DNA of 64,000 nucleotides from Lotus japonicus (Eukaryota; Streptophyta; Magnoliopsida; Fabales; Fabaceae). The notes beneath the pieces are model-generated. The model did not search any database. It was not told where the DNA came from and saw only the letters and a list, made by a program, of their open reading frames with translations. The stretch spans positions 16,982,223 to 17,046,222 of the forward strand of contig NC_080043.1 in NCBI RefSeq assembly GCF_012489685.1, read 5' to 3'. The position numbers were made by a program, and so were the translations under genes. Positions 24,113-36,487 of this stretch are shown piece after piece (position 1 is the first letter of the stretch; each line of letters starts with the position of its first letter).

Positions 24113-24179
24113 ACGGCATGACTGCTTTGCAGCCGGCTCACTAGATTATGCTCTTAAGTAGACACCAAGCGGTCGGGCA

Positions 24180-24520
24180 ACGCGACATGGTTAAGGAACA
24201 TACCATCCTAACACGGTTGGCAAAGTGTCCGACTAGCCTAGCAAAGGGCCGATACATATACTTAAGTAGGACAACATCAAGCCAACCATGAGCTCGGAAG
24301 CTCTACCTAAAGAACTTCCCACTCACTTGTAGAGACAACGAACTTACACGTCTAGCCTATGAATACAGGTTCAATCGTTCATTTACACAGCATGCTATTC
24401 ATTCTTAGAATTTTTGAGTTCTTCTTAGACTTATGGATTCTCTCTTTGCTCATTCACAGACTTGAGCGTTGAAGTTTCTTTTACACGTACCGCCCTATAC
24501 TCAATGCCAACACCACCACT
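24180..24520 (+). mobile_element. LTR-like fragment
   Basis: The stretch contains CTATGAATACAGG, TTCTCTCTTTGCTCATTCAC and GACTTGAGCGTTGAAG. The last is like the R-U5 end of many plant Tat/Athila LTRs. There are no clear ends, partner LTR or coding region. It could be a solo-LTR remnant. Confidence 0.4.
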
Positions 24521-24748
24521 GTCTCATGTGAAGGAGCTCAGCCACCGAGCATGGCAAGAGAAGCCATCCATATTTCGGGAAGTTATAATGAGCTTTCCAA
24601 GAGAAGCAATATAAATGAAATTATTTTCTTTTGATGGAATGGATTTGGTCTTTTAAGAAAATATTTCTCAACTTTAAAGTGATATATCATTAAAAACATA
24701 ATGTTCTTCTACTGTATGTAATAAAAAAAAAATTAAAAACACAATGTT

Positions 24749-25154
24749 TCAACCACCACCATTACAGGGATAGAGACAGTAACAAGCCAAAACATGACAG
24801 GATCCTCCTACTGCATTTCCCCTCAATTTGCACTCCTCAACGCAATTGTTAGTGGCGATACAAGGTCCTTTAAATGTTCCACTAGGAACTCCACAAATCG
24901 CTTCAGCACTCGCCAACTTGAACCCTGAATATAAAAAAAAGAATGAAAGAAAGAAAGATGATCACTTAATTGGCTTGTTCTCAAGAATATGTGCATAAAA
25001 ATTAATTCCTTAAATATTTATGCATATGGAGTAAGATTATATGAACAAGCCTGAGAGGGAGAGGAGAAATTAACTAACCAGTAGTAGAAAAAAGGAGAAG
25101 GGCTAGGCAAAAGAAAGCAGGGGAAATGGAGAATTGATTAATGCTAATAGCCAT
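24749..25154 (-). CDS. Plant defensin (gamma-thionin-like), two exons, intact
   Basis: Exon 1 (25,154-25,079) and exon 2 (24,924-24,749) join in frame to 83 residues. Residues 1 to about 33 form a signal peptide (MAISINQFSISPAFFCLALL, ending near ASAEA), so the product is secreted. The mature part has eight cysteines spaced C-x10-C-x5-C-x3-C-x10-C-x4-C-x-C-x3-C, the cysteine-stabilised alpha-beta pattern of plant defensins. It starts ICGVPSGTFKGPC and ends CHVLACYCLYPC. An intron inside or just after the signal peptide is usual for this family. The usual role is antifungal or antibacterial defence or signalling; target and tissue cannot be read here. The gene is surrounded by transposon debris but shows no stop, frameshift or lost cysteine. 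Confidence 0.9.
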
Positions 25155-25299
25155 GCTAATTTGCTGATTATGCTCTTGGAACTTGGGACTTAAACAGAAG
25201 ATTAAGATTATATAGTAGTGCTTTGTTTTTGGTAAAAACAATGAGTACTTTGAACTTGAACAAAGTGGAGGGTAGAGAGTTTGGCTGTACTTGCGGATT

Positions 25300-25307
25300 T
25301 TTATATA
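25300..25307 (-). promoter_or_regulatory. TATA box of the defensin gene
   Basis: TATATAAA on the minus strand, about 150 bp upstream of the ATG. It would give a 5' UTR of about 110-120 nt. Confidence 0.6.
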
Positions 25308-25954
25308 CACCTTGTTATGTTTCTGGTCATTTTATTCCCTTTTTTCTACATGCGTTCGGCTCTTGCCTATTGGAATAATATGTATTACTATTAGATTTAT
25401 GTGTGAATCCTCCGGCAGCAGGAGAATACACGGTTCAAATCTATACTTTTCAGAGTCTAACATTAAGAAATGTTGTTTGATTGTTTCTTCCTCTCCTATC
25501 AATGTACGTCAAGACCATTTCAAAATCAAAGTGATACGTATTAAGAGTTCTAAAATTCATAAAACAACTATTCTGAACACATTACTACCAATAAATATAA
25601 CTAGTTAGCATAATTTATTAATTAACACTGATCTCTCTGAGTAGTGTGTATATATGAAAAATGATTTGTTCATCTGTTTCACTCAATGTGATCTCTGAGA
25701 CTTGAGGGAATTAGTCTCATTACCCCATGCTAGACTGTGAAGATACTTTAGGGAAAAAAAATTAACACTGACCTAATTCTTGGACATCTAAAGACTTAAG
25801 ACTGGAGCTACTTATATCCCCTTCCTCTATTCATTTACTCTGCCTCCCTACTATAACATGTAATGATTGATCTCATATTTTATCACATAATTTTCCTTTC
25901 CTTCTTTTGTTTTTTGACTACCAAACGATATGAACATACATTATCGTTTTGGTG

Positions 25955-26518
25955 TAGGGATGACAATGGGTAAGGTCTGGGTAGGGTACTATAGTACCCA
26001 TCCCCGTACCCGCATTTTCAAAAGATACTTGTACTCGTCCCCATACCTGCGTGGATAGCAATTTGAATGCCCGTCCCCGTACCCTCTGGTACCTATATGC
26101 CCGTACCTGTGCCCATTACTCACAATTTAGTTAACGAAAATATAATTTTCATTCTTCAAAAGAAAATAATATATAACTACTATTATAAAATAAAGATTAA
26201 AAATACAAAAGACTATCCAAATATTTAATAAATAAAATCATTTATTTTTAAAAGAGTAAATTATAAACTTATAACTTTAACTTAGTTTGTTGATATATAT
26301 ATTTCAAAGTGTGTATATATAATAAAAATAATTAATAAAGTGTGTGCGGGTATGAGATGGGTTGGGTACTTATACTACCCATACCCGCATCCGTGCCCAC
26401 TAATTTTTGCGGATAATTACCCATACCAACCCTAAACCTATCTAGCGGGTTTTTACCCTACTCATTGTGGGTATTTTGAGCTGGTAACCAATGGGTTCGA
26501 GACCCATTGCCATTCCTA
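25955..26518. mobile_element. hAT-type non-autonomous DNA transposon (MITE), 564 bp
   Basis: A perfect 8-bp target duplication TTTTGGTG lies at 25,947-25,954 and 26,519-26,526. The ends are imperfect inverted repeats: TAGGGATGACAATGGGT at left and, reversed, TAGGAATGGCAATGGGT at right. Subterminal GGGTA/TACCC words recur in both orientations. There is no ORF. The 8-bp duplication and end sequence fit the hAT superfamily. Confidence 0.88.
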
Positions 26519-26674
26519 TTTTGGTGAGAACGAAGGTTCAATTGATCAATTCATAATATAGTGCTGAGAGTAAAACAATGAAGAGTTTATCTATAGCCCC
26601 CGGTGGTAAATGCAAAGGGAATCACGATAATTACTTCCCAAGAGTTTCAGGAGGGATTATCTCACTGTCAGATT

Positions 26675-27282
26675 TATATTTTTTTATGCTACTTATTCAG
26701 ATTTTTTTCTTACCTGTACACAGGCCCTGCTAGCCCGTGGGTTTAGGTGGGGTGAACATAGAGAGGCCATCCAAAATAGAGGTCCATTTGAATGTGGGTC
26801 TATTTATCCGTGGGTTAAGCGGATTGAAATGGCCCGCAGACCTAACTTTAATTGGATATGCACATGGGCCAGTCCGATCAGTTTAGGCTCAATCGCTTAA
26901 CCCGCGAATAAACAGAGCAATGCATGTAGGTCCGCATTTAAACGAACCTATATTTTGAGTGACTTGTGTCCTCCCGCCTATATTTTTTTATGCTACTTAT
27001 TCAAACATTTTTTCTTACTTGTACACAGGCCAGTCTGCTAGCCCGTGGGTTTAGGTGGGGCGGAAACAGGGAGGCCATCCAAAATAGAAGTCCATTTGAA
27101 TGTGGGCCCGTTTATCCGTGGGTTAAGCGGATTGGAATGGCCCGCAGACCTAGCTTTAATTGGATACGCACGTGGGCCAATCTGATCAGTTTAGGCTTAG
27201 TCGCTTAACCCGCAAATAAACGGGGCAATGCATGTAGGTCCGCATTTAAATGAACCTATATTTTGAGTGACCCGTGTCCTCC
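26675..27282. repeat. Tandem duplication, two ~304-bp units
   Basis: TATATTTTTTTATGCTACTT starts both units (26,675 and 26,979). Each contains AGGCCATCCAAAATAGA, CCGTGGGTTAAGCGGATTG and TTTTGAGTGAC in the same order with scattered differences. There is no coding signal. Confidence 0.9.
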
Positions 27283-27387
27283 CCGTCTAAACTTGCAGTC
27301 TAACGAGCAAGTCCACATGCCAACTAAGAAAAACTAAATTCTGAATAAAATAACATAACATAAAAATTTATAACTGTTAATAATTTC

Positions 27388-28035
27388 TTTTTTTTACAAA
27401 CTGAAATTTGTCAACATTACTAATTTTTCCTTGTTGGAAAAACCAAATTATATAAATAAGGAGTAAGATGTATGGACTCCGGCCCATATAAAAACTGGTT
27501 CCAAGTACGAAGCAATATCAAATACAACAACAAAAAAAGGAAAACAGACTTAAAAAGTAACAAGCTGCACACAATCGTCCATAGTGTTACTAATGACCAT
27601 ACACAGCAGAAGCAGATTGTGAAAACCCATAAGAGAAGCCAGAAACAAAGATTTAATAGCCAGTGCAAAATAAGATTGCATAACATACCTATAAAACCAC
27701 ACTAAACCAGCAACAACAAGGAAGCTCACAACTAGTCCCGAAAGCAGCCCAAAAAATAGAAAATAGAAGTTGAATGCTAAGGAAAAGGTTGTCAAACCGA
27801 GTTGTCAGGGCAAGACCAAATGAGTTGTTTTCTGCTGCAACCATTCTTAGCATAATGGTCAGGCATAGTATTAGCCTCCCGATATATATGGTAAACACTT
27901 AAGCAATTTTGTCGGCCAACCATGTAGTCAATATGATTCAATTCATTGATTAGTGTCCAAGATCTATTTGCTTTTGAATTAAAGAATCCAACCGCGATTG
28001 ATGAATCACTTTCTATGACTGCAAAAGGAGAATTA
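27388..28035 (-). pseudogene. LINE 3' end: RNase H fragment plus 3' UTR, cut at its 5' side
   Basis: On the minus strand 28,035 to about 27,800 is open and reads VIESDSSIAVGFFNSK, WTLINELNHIDYM and HIYREANTMPDHYAKNG, the end of an RVT_3-type RNase H domain (the last Asp is in P-D-H). A T/G-rich 3' UTR-like stretch ends in an A-run near 27,388. The upstream side stops at 28,041 where an LTR-like TGTAACACCC begins, so the LINE was probably interrupted there. Confidence 0.65.
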
Positions 28036-28040
28036 TTGGT

Positions 28041-29081
28041 TGTAACACCCCAACTTTGGATCAGGGGTCACATTAGCTATGAACCTTTCAAAAACAAGGG
28101 ACCAATTTCAAAAATCACTTAGAAACATCATGCTATCAAATGCAACAGAGTATCCGAGAGGTTCCCAAGAAAGAGAGGTGTTCTCTCAAAGGATGTGCTT
28201 GAATACCAAGTCTTTCCTAACCAAAACGAACTTGAAAAACCATCACAAAATCAACACTGGTATCTGAAGCCACATTTTCAAAATCGTTTAAAAAAAACTC
28301 AAATCAATATCAAGTATAAACTAATAATTAAATACCCAATAGAATCATAATAATAACCGAACGACATCCAAAATAATAATAATAATTCGTCATGTAAACA
28401 TGTGCTTGAACCTTTAATCAAAAACTAATTTAAAAGGCAGTTACTAGCCAACGATGAAAAGAAAGGTCTAATGTTGTCGTGAGGCCATAACTTCAAGGCA
28501 AACGTTGCACAACTCCTCCTTAAGTGCCAACAACTTCTCGTCGATCATCATCTCCACCATCTCCGGCACAGACTCCTCTTCCGGATCTTCCTCCTCAAAA
28601 GTGTCCACCATTTTCACAACATGCTCTTCTTTTTGAGGTATCTCCAGTGGTGGTAGACTAAATGTCACTTCTCCAAAGCTGTAATCATGGGATTTGTGAC
28701 TGTTAGAATTCTTAACAACTATTGCAAACGAACCACGACATGTAGCCTTTCACATGGCGTGGTCAATCTCCCACACGTCAGGTGAATCATGGTAAGAAAT
28801 ATCGTAAACTATTTGGTATGCCATCTTGCTCGCTAAATGACTTAAGCGCCCAAACAATCATACAACAAGCGGAAAGAGTTAACTTGAACAATCAAAGATA
28901 AGAAATAAGCCATAGCGCATTATATTTCACAAGTGAATAACAAATATAAGCAAAGATTAATCATAACAGTAAGAGTTAGTTCCTAATGCAACTATATGTG
29001 AACTACCAAAAACTTGTCAAAACGCCTATCAAGACGGGACAATCGCACGGGACAACACCGTCTCATCGTCACTTCTTCATT
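28041..29081. mobile_element. LTR-like fragment of a Ty3/gypsy element (Tekay/Del type?)
   Basis: It starts TGTAACACCCCAAC, the typical end of Tekay/Del LTRs and like the ends of element D's LTR. No matching second end, partner or pol region is seen. A minus-strand open stretch at 28,468-28,668 is short and Glu-rich and I give it no function. The right limit is taken as the copia element's target duplication. Confidence 0.4.
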
Positions 29082-29086
29082 AATTA

Positions 29087-29364
29087 TTAAGGACTATTTT
29101 GATGATCAGGAATAGTTCAAGGGCCATATTGTAATAAGCTAGTTAGTTAGTTTAGAGTTTGTTATGGTTTGTTGTGGTTGTTAGACTAATCTGCTGAGCT
29201 GTCAATGCCAGCTGTACAAGTTAGTTACAATAAGATAGATTAGCTAGAAGATAATCAACACTATATATAGTGTTCTTCATTGTATCAGAATTATTAGATG
29301 AATATACACAAAAATTGTGAATTCCAGAATCATCTTCTCCCAATTTTCTCTCTGATTTCTTTGA
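29087..29364 (+). repeat. 5' LTR of element C
   Basis: 278 bp from TTAAGGACTATTTTG to TCTGATTTCTTTGA, with a TATA-like CTATATATAG near 29,260. The left limit rests on the AATTA target duplication and on matching inverted ends (TTAAGG and, reversed, TCAAAG). Confidence 0.75.
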
Positions 29365-29376
29365 TGGTATCAGAGC
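29365..29376 (+). promoter_or_regulatory. Primer-binding site of element C
   Basis: TGGTATCAGAGC, the initiator-Met tRNA primer site of plant copia elements, immediately after the LTR. Confidence 0.9.
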
Positions 29377-29413
29377 CCTAATTAGGGTTCTGCCATCTCA
29401 AGCTTCCGCTACA

Positions 29414-31480
29414 ATGGTGCGCCAAGCACAAATCAACAACAATGGTGGAAATCCGAATTCGCATGTGGTGTAAGATCCGGCGCAGAATCCGATTTCTCCT
29501 TACTACATTCACTCTGGTGAAAACCCTTCTGCAACGATGGTGAATCCTCCTCTCAATGGCAGAAACTACAACTCATGGTCGAGATCGATGAAGAGAGCTT
29601 TGGTTGCGAAGAATAAATTTCGATTTGTCAACGGTGATATACCAGTACCAGCGCCAGGTGATGCAAACTACGAAGCCTGGGATCGATGCAACAGCCTCAT
29701 TCATTCTTGGATCCTTAATTCGGCAATCTCTTCTATCGCAAATAGTATCGTTTTTGTTGAGAATGCGTGTGATGCATGGAGAGATTTGCGAGATAGGTTC
29801 TCACAGGGTGATCTAGTTAGAATTGCAGAATTACATAATGAAATTAACTCTTTGAAGCAAAATACTTTGTCAGTTAATGATTACTATACAGAAATCAAGA
29901 CATTGTGGGAAGAATTGGAGCAATATCGCCCAATTCCACAGTGCAGGTGTGCTGTACCCTGTCGTTGTGAAGCTATAGAGCATGTTAAGATGTTCAGGGA
30001 ACAGGATAATGCCATAAGATTTCTTTTGGGCTTGAATGATAATTTCAATGTTGTTAAGTCTCAAATCTTGATGTCAAATCCTCTTCCACCGATTGCTAAG
30101 GTTGTATCTTTGGCTATGCAACATGAAAGGCAGTCAGTGTCAGAAGAGAGTGAAGAGTCCAAGATTTTGGTTAATATGGCTGAAGGAAAGAAGTCATATG
30201 GAAAGGGGAAAGCTTCAAGCTCCGGTTCCAGTTCTGGCTATAAGAACACTGGGAAATATTGTACACACTGCAAGAAACCTGGACACACAGTGGAAATTTG
30301 CTACAAACTTCATGGTTATCCTAATACTTTTAAGCCTAAACCTGCTTCTAATAATGTTAGCCATGCTAACAATGTTGCAGGAGGTTTTGATTCAGAGGAT
30401 GATGAAGGTGAAACTATTGTTTCACAGCAAAGAACTGAAGACTTGTTTACAGCTGATCAGTACAAACAAATCATGGCTATGATTCAGCAAGCTACTGCAG
30501 TTTCAGCTTCACAGAAGCATTCGGAATCAGGGAAAGCTTTTGTCAATCATGTGACAAAATCAGCAGTTTTTGGGGCAGAGGTCTCAGGCAATGGTGAGCA
30601 CTCAATCTTATCTTGTTTCAATAAATATGATAGTAAAGATTGGATTATAGACTCGGGTGCAAGTGACCATATTTGCTTCAATAAATTGTGTTTTAATACA
30701 CTTGACAAAATTAAACCTGTTAGTGTGAGATTACCTAATGGTGTGTCTATACAGACTTGTTATGCTGGGACTGTTAATATAACAGATTTGATTATGCTAC
30801 CACATGTGTTTTATGTGCCTGAATTCACATACAATTTAATCTCTGTTCATAAGTTAGCCAAAAGAAATCATTGTGATGTGATCTTTGGTGAATTCACTTG
30901 TTTTGTTCAGGACGTTCAAACCAAGAAGAAGATTGGTTTGGGTAGCTTAAAGGAAGATGACCTTTATCATTTAGTTGTCACTAGCCCTTCTAGTACTTGT
31001 TTTACTGTACAAAATGTAGTTAATGAAATAAGTGATTCAGGACAGATTATTCCACCTGGTGCATTATGGCACTTCAGGTTAGGACACCTATCACAGGATA
31101 GAATTCATGCTTTGAATATTTTGTATCCCTCAGTTGATGTAAGTAAGCATTTGGTTTGTGCTTTTTGCCATATGGCTAAACAGAAAAGAAAAATGTTTCC
31201 TGATAGTGTACATAATGCAAAGAATAATTTTGATCTCATTCACATGGATATTTGGGGCCCTATTGCAGTTTCCTCAGTTCATAATCATAGATACTTTTTA
31301 ACTGTATTGGATGATCATAGTCGATTTGTTTGGATTGTTTTGCTTAAACACAAGAGTGAGGTTCAGCAGCAAGTGAGGAATTTTGTGGCTCTAGTTAAAA
31401 CTCAGTTTAATCATCATATCAAGGTTATTAGAAGTGATAATGGTCCTGAGTTTATTTTGCCTGATTTTTATTCTGCTCAT
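29414..31480 (+). pseudogene. Element C gag-pol: gag, protease, integrase start; cut by element D
   Basis: A likely original start at 29,414 is in frame with the long open frame 29,537-31,495, but a TAA breaks it at codon 20. In the 652-aa frame numbered from 29,537: the gag domain (NYNSWSRSMKRALVAKNKF) is first; a zinc knuckle CTHCKKPGHTVEIC is near residue 242; protease DSGASDHIC near 372; integrase His/Cys motif from HFRLGHL near 512 to CAFCHMAK; first integrase Asp (HMDIWGP) near 571; second (SDNGPEF) near 634. The third catalytic residue and all of RT and RNase H are lost because element D starts at 31,481. Confidence 0.92.
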
Positions 31481-32701
31481 TGTAACACCCTCTAAACCCC
31501 GCGTAATTATTAAGGCATAAATCAGAGTAAAATGCATAACACAGAGGGTGTCACACTTATTCTCCAAAGCCATAAATCAAAACACCTGTCATGCTCATAA
31601 TAAATATATAAATTTCCAAACTTAGTGTCATAACGTCATATGCATAGCACAACGGATTTATTTTTCAACTCCAAACTAAAACATACTCCAAAAATAAATA
31701 AAGAGAGTTCACAAAATAACTCTTAATATCAAGGTTCAAACTAAGCGTTTCCCCGGTGTTACATAATAGAGCATGACTCCCATCACTAAAAGCATATCTA
31801 AAAGACTAGCTCCTCTGACTAACCCTCGCGAGAAGCTCCACTGTTCTCCGTACCTGAGCGATGTCGCATAGAACATCATTCCAACAGAAGGGTGAGAACT
31901 CATATCATATGGATAAGCATAATAATAAGTAATGCGAAAGCTTATAAAAATTATCCATAAATTTCTCATACATAATTAAGAAGATATATCATAAAATTTA
32001 ATATAATCAATTAATTTTCAAAGTATGCCAATACTCCATAATCATAGCTCAGATAAAGCAAATATAAATATTGTCAATTACCACAAGAACAAAATTCTCC
32101 AAAGGTATTGCAGTTAACTTTAATTGACATCAATAACTCCCTACAATAACTTATATGACTCAAGTGTGACTCCGTGCAAATGTCTTTGGTACCAAAGTTG
32201 TTATCCTTAGCGGTATCACCGCGTCCACTCCAGACAGATAACCACCAATAAGCCCTCGCTCTAGGCTTCAAAACCACTCCAGTTTTGGGACAAGTCACTA
32301 GCCTCCACGAGAACTAGCAAACATTGCCTCTTGACAACTATGCAGTGTATTGTACAAAACTCAACTAACATATGCATATTCAGACCATCTCAAAGTCTTA
32401 ATTATTTTAGCATATTCATCACCACCTCAACAATTGAAATCAACTCCAATTTCACAAAATATATCAACTGAACTCATAACATCAATTTAATAAAAGCAGC
32501 ACCATATAAGAATTATTAAACAGATAAAAATCAAATATAATGCATATATAACAGATTCTGCAACTATTATACAAAAATTAATTTTTTTTTCTTAATTCTC
32601 CCCAAACACCCTCTTCCTCTCTCGCCACCTTCCTCCCTCGCGCGCTACGCGCACCCCATCCTTCCCACCATGCGACAAATCATCTAAAAATCAAACCTAT
32701 C

Positions 32702-33005
32702 TAGACTGGGCGAGCCCCTAGAGGGGCAACGCCCAGAGTTCACACCGCCCCGTGGCGGGTCCCCAAGCCAGTAGGGTTGGGCCTCGTTCAGCCAGGCCCA
32801 CACGGCCCATTAAGGACACTAGCATATGGGGGCCCAACACTACCTCTATAAATAGGTAGCAGATACCAATTGTAAGGGACTTTTGGCTCATTTTATGAAT
32901 ACACACATGGAATTCAGTTATTCTCTCTCTCTAGATCCCTCTCTTAAGTGCAATCACTTCTCTCTCTAGGGACTACACAATTTCTCAATGTTCTTACCCG
33001 GAACA
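32702..33005 (+). repeat. 5' LTR of element B
   Basis: 304 bp. It shares the first ~35 bp with element A's LTR (GACTGGGCGAGCCCCTAGAG onward) and a similar pyrimidine-rich 3' part. TATA-like CTCTATAAATAGG near 32,848. Its first two bases are TA where the right LTR has TG. Confidence 0.9.
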
Positions 33006-33025
33006 TTTGGCGCCGTCTGTGGGGA
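33006..33025 (+). promoter_or_regulatory. Primer-binding site of element B
   Basis: TTTGGCGCCGTCTGTGGGGA, the same 20 bases as in element A. Confidence 0.85.
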
Positions 33026-33716
33026 TCGGTAAACTTTTGATTCCCGGATCACGTGGATTGATTGCACCACTGATTTTGCTTGAGATTTTCGTTGTTTTTC
33101 GTGGATTTCGTGGGACGGATTTTGATGGAAATGGATCTTGGATGATCTTTTTAGGCTCTGGATTGGAAAAGGAATACAATGCACCTTGACCTTCAAGAAT
33201 CCGTGTCGGGAAAGGTGGCAGGCGATGGTGATTATTGCGGCATCACAGGCGGATCGTGGCTGAAGCTTGATCGCTGTTGTCAATCGACGGAGCAGGAGCT
33301 AATTCGAGACTGAGAAAGGAATCGATGAAACTCAGTGGCTATAGTGGACGGGAGAATGACGGATCAAGAAAGCTGATCAGGTTTCGAAACGGGAGAAAAA
33401 GCAGCGATAAAAGGAGGAGTTTCAGATCGGTGGCAATGCTGAGGGGAAGGAACAGGGTGCGTTCACGAGAGAATGACAGATCGCGATTCAGCGTGTAGAA
33501 GGGTGTTAGTTCTTCAAGGCGCATCCAGCGATGGCAGATCGGAGCAACACGGTTCAGACCGACAATGAAGAGCGTCAACAGAGGTGAAGCTTCAGATCGA
33601 GGAAGCATGTAGGCAAGGGAGAGCAGATCGGTAATGACGAAGAAAAGAACGAAGGCGAGGAATCTGTCCAGAGCACAATACATGAGGAGCAGAGCCAATC
33701 CCGAGACGTTTTTTGA

Positions 33717-34080
33717 TGAGGCGTTGGAATTCTGGCGGGCACGCTTTTGCTTTAGCGGTTGAGGTTCGGCGAGCAAGTGTCGGCGGCGTTGAAGTTAGGC
33801 GGTGAGCAAATTCTTGCGAGCACGTTTGCTTTGGCGAGCACGTGTTGTTGGCTTTGGCGAGCACGTTTTGAAGCTAGGCGGCGAGCAAGTGTTGTTGGCG
33901 ATGGAGTTCGGCGGCGAGAGAATGTCGCTGGCGTTGGAATCTGGCAAGCACGTTTTACTCCGGCGGCGGAATTCTGGCCGGCACGTTTCGTTTTGGCCAT
34001 GGAAGTTTGGCGAGTAAAGCGTTGCTATGGTTAAGATCGCTGGGCGAGTAAAGCGTTGCTATGGTTAAGATCGCTGGCAA
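33717..34080. repeat. Degenerate GGCGAGCACGTTT repeats inside element B
   Basis: Variants of GGCGAGCACGTTTTG and GGCGGCGAGCAAG recur about a dozen times. A 36-bp unit starting GGCGAGTAAAGCGTTGCTAT is duplicated at 34,010 and 34,046. Open frames here in several registers are by-products of the repeat. Confidence 0.75.
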
Positions 34081-35099
34081 ACAAATTTTCCAATTCCTTC
34101 AAACTTTTCCTCCATCTTTCATTTGATTCCCTTCTTAGTTGTTGTATTTCCTAATTTTCTTATTTTGAAGTTGATATTAGAAGTTATACTGTCTTCATTA
34201 GTTTTGATTCAGACAGAAAGGAGCAAATCGGATCAAAGAGAAGGAGTGGGTGAGTTGAGACACACCAACTGCTCGATGAAATGTCACAGAGGAACATTGT
34301 CCTTTCCAACACCATGAGGGATGACCTTTTCCCTGCTGCTGGTGATAGCACGTCCAGTGTCGGCGTTGCGACAAGTGACTGCCGAGCAAAATGGCAGATT
34401 ACTGATTTTGGTTGAGTAAACTGAGGCAATGGAGGCTAGTTGAACTGAACAATAGTGGTGTTCGAACAAGGCTCAGAAGCTGGAGTTGGAATGATACGCC
34501 GGAATTTCACATGTTTAATAAGGGTTTCTTTAGCACCATGGATGATTGTTATGATTATGAAGTTGCTGCAGGAGCTGAGTTAATTTATTCTATTATCAAC
34601 CTTCTGATTCTGAGTGCAATATTCATCTACGGTCAGATTTAATTTGACATTTCTAGAGAATGATATTAATGATATCTGTTGATTACATTAGAGTATAAAG
34701 TTCTCTCATTTCACCAAAATGCCCTTTACACTTTCTGTCATACAAGTATGAAATTCAGGAAAGGCATGTGCACATGGTCAATTTGCTAGGAGAAGGAGTA
34801 ACAGTGCAGAGGAAGATAACAACATGAGATGCAGCACATTGGATTATGGTTTAGCTTGGAAGACTCTTCCATAAGCGGTTTGTTATTGGGTGGGACAAGC
34901 TCCTGATGGCGCGATTTAGTTACAAAGTGAAACAAGTTTCACGATGAACTAAATTAGCCCCGGAAAAGCCCACGTAACAACCGGATTCATTGGCGATGTG
35001 TGGGGTACAAATTGCCCATTCTACTGAGCACCGCTTTGGTAATCCAACTGGCCATTGGAACCCAAAGCACTTTGAGTCCCGAAATGGGACGATCACACC

Positions 35100-35455
35100 A
35101 AGGGTGGCGACCTACCGCTAGGGTGGTGACCACATGCCAAAGGGTGGCGACCAAACGCTATGGGTGGCGACCTGTAAGACTCAGTTTCTAGACACACAAA
35201 AGTCGCCAAAAGGGTGGCGACCTGACGCTAAGGGTGGCGACCTACCGCAAGAGGGTCGCGACCTACCGCAAGAGGATGGCGACCTACCGCTAAAGGGTCG
35301 CGACCTACCGCCAAAAATGAGGGTAGCGACCTACCGCAAGAGGGTCGCGACCTACCGCAAGAGGATGGCGACCTACCGCTAAAGGGTCGCGACCTACCGC
35401 CAAAAATGAGGGTAGCGACCTACCGCAAAATGGTGGCGGCCTTACGCTGAGAGTG
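35100..35455. repeat. Minisatellite of GGGTGGCGACCTACCGC units in element B
   Basis: About 15 variant 20-24-bp units. An 89-bp higher-order block starting GAGGGTCGCGACCTACCGCA occurs twice (35,251 and 35,340). It is non-coding as far as I can see. Confidence 0.92.
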
Positions 35456-36487
35456 GCGAGCAAGCCAAACTAATTTCTTATAAGGCACAAAATTCTTTGA
35501 CAAAATTGGTTTTAACTTAGATTTATAAGAGCACATCTTTGGTGGTTGATTTTTCTTTGATGATTAGGAAACAGGCTAAAGCAAGATGGTGATGGCGATG
35601 CGGCGAGTGAGGACACTCCAACTCCTCATGACTTGGACGGAGTCTGGTGGACTTGTGGACTCTGGCGAGAGTAGGAGCATGCGTGCTGGACAGAACCTTC
35701 TACTAACTGGCTTGGGGACCTTCTCCTAAGGACGATGCGGCGGCGACTTCGGCTTGAAGACACGTTATGCTCTCATGCTTCGAGTTCGGTGTCTCGTGGA
35801 CTGGTTGAATCCTTTCACCATATTAAGGGACTCGCCCCGGAAGCAACTTGATCCGTGAAGATGCTACGAGGGGCGGATGCGGGAGAGATTGGCGGGAGAC
35901 CATGTCACCGGGCGAGCCGGCTTCTATTCAGCGAGTCACGTCATATGTGGCGGGCCACCACGACTCCTTAATCTTGTAGGCGTTTGTACACCATCTTTCT
36001 AGGTCCCGCGTCAATGGGTGATTCATGTATTTGCGTATTTCCTTGCGCCTATTAGCGGTTTGTGTTTCATTCGCGCCATGTCGGCGACCTACACGCTTTA
36101 TATGTTCTTTGTTGATCCCGCCAAGTAGCGTGGTTAGGTGATCTTCTAGGCGGGGAAGCTATTGCAGCTAGAAGCTTGGGAATAGTTCCTGCGCGTTGGT
36201 CGGAACCGCCAGCCGAGGAACACCGTACCAAGTGGAAAGTGGCAACGGGCGACCTGCTAGGGGAATCACAAGGGGACAGAGATTGGCGGTCACATTTTGA
36301 AGACACACTTCGCTCTCCTGCTTCGAGCTTGTGGACTTGCGGACCAAGGGCGCTCGCCCTTCATCTTTTCACGCCATGTTGGCGACTTGGATTTTTTGCA
36401 TACACAATGGATAAGCATTAGGCAGTTATAGTTTTCTTAAAGACACACTTAGCTCTCATGCTTCGAGCTCGGTGTCTTGTGGACTTG

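Noticed and set aside
28468..28668. 66-codon Glu-rich minus-strand frame
   Set aside because: Short, inside an LTR-like fragment, no recognisable family or start context.
33592..34034. Several 70-145-codon frames in element B
   Set aside because: They arise from GGCGAGCACG repeats read in several registers; no gag or pol signature.
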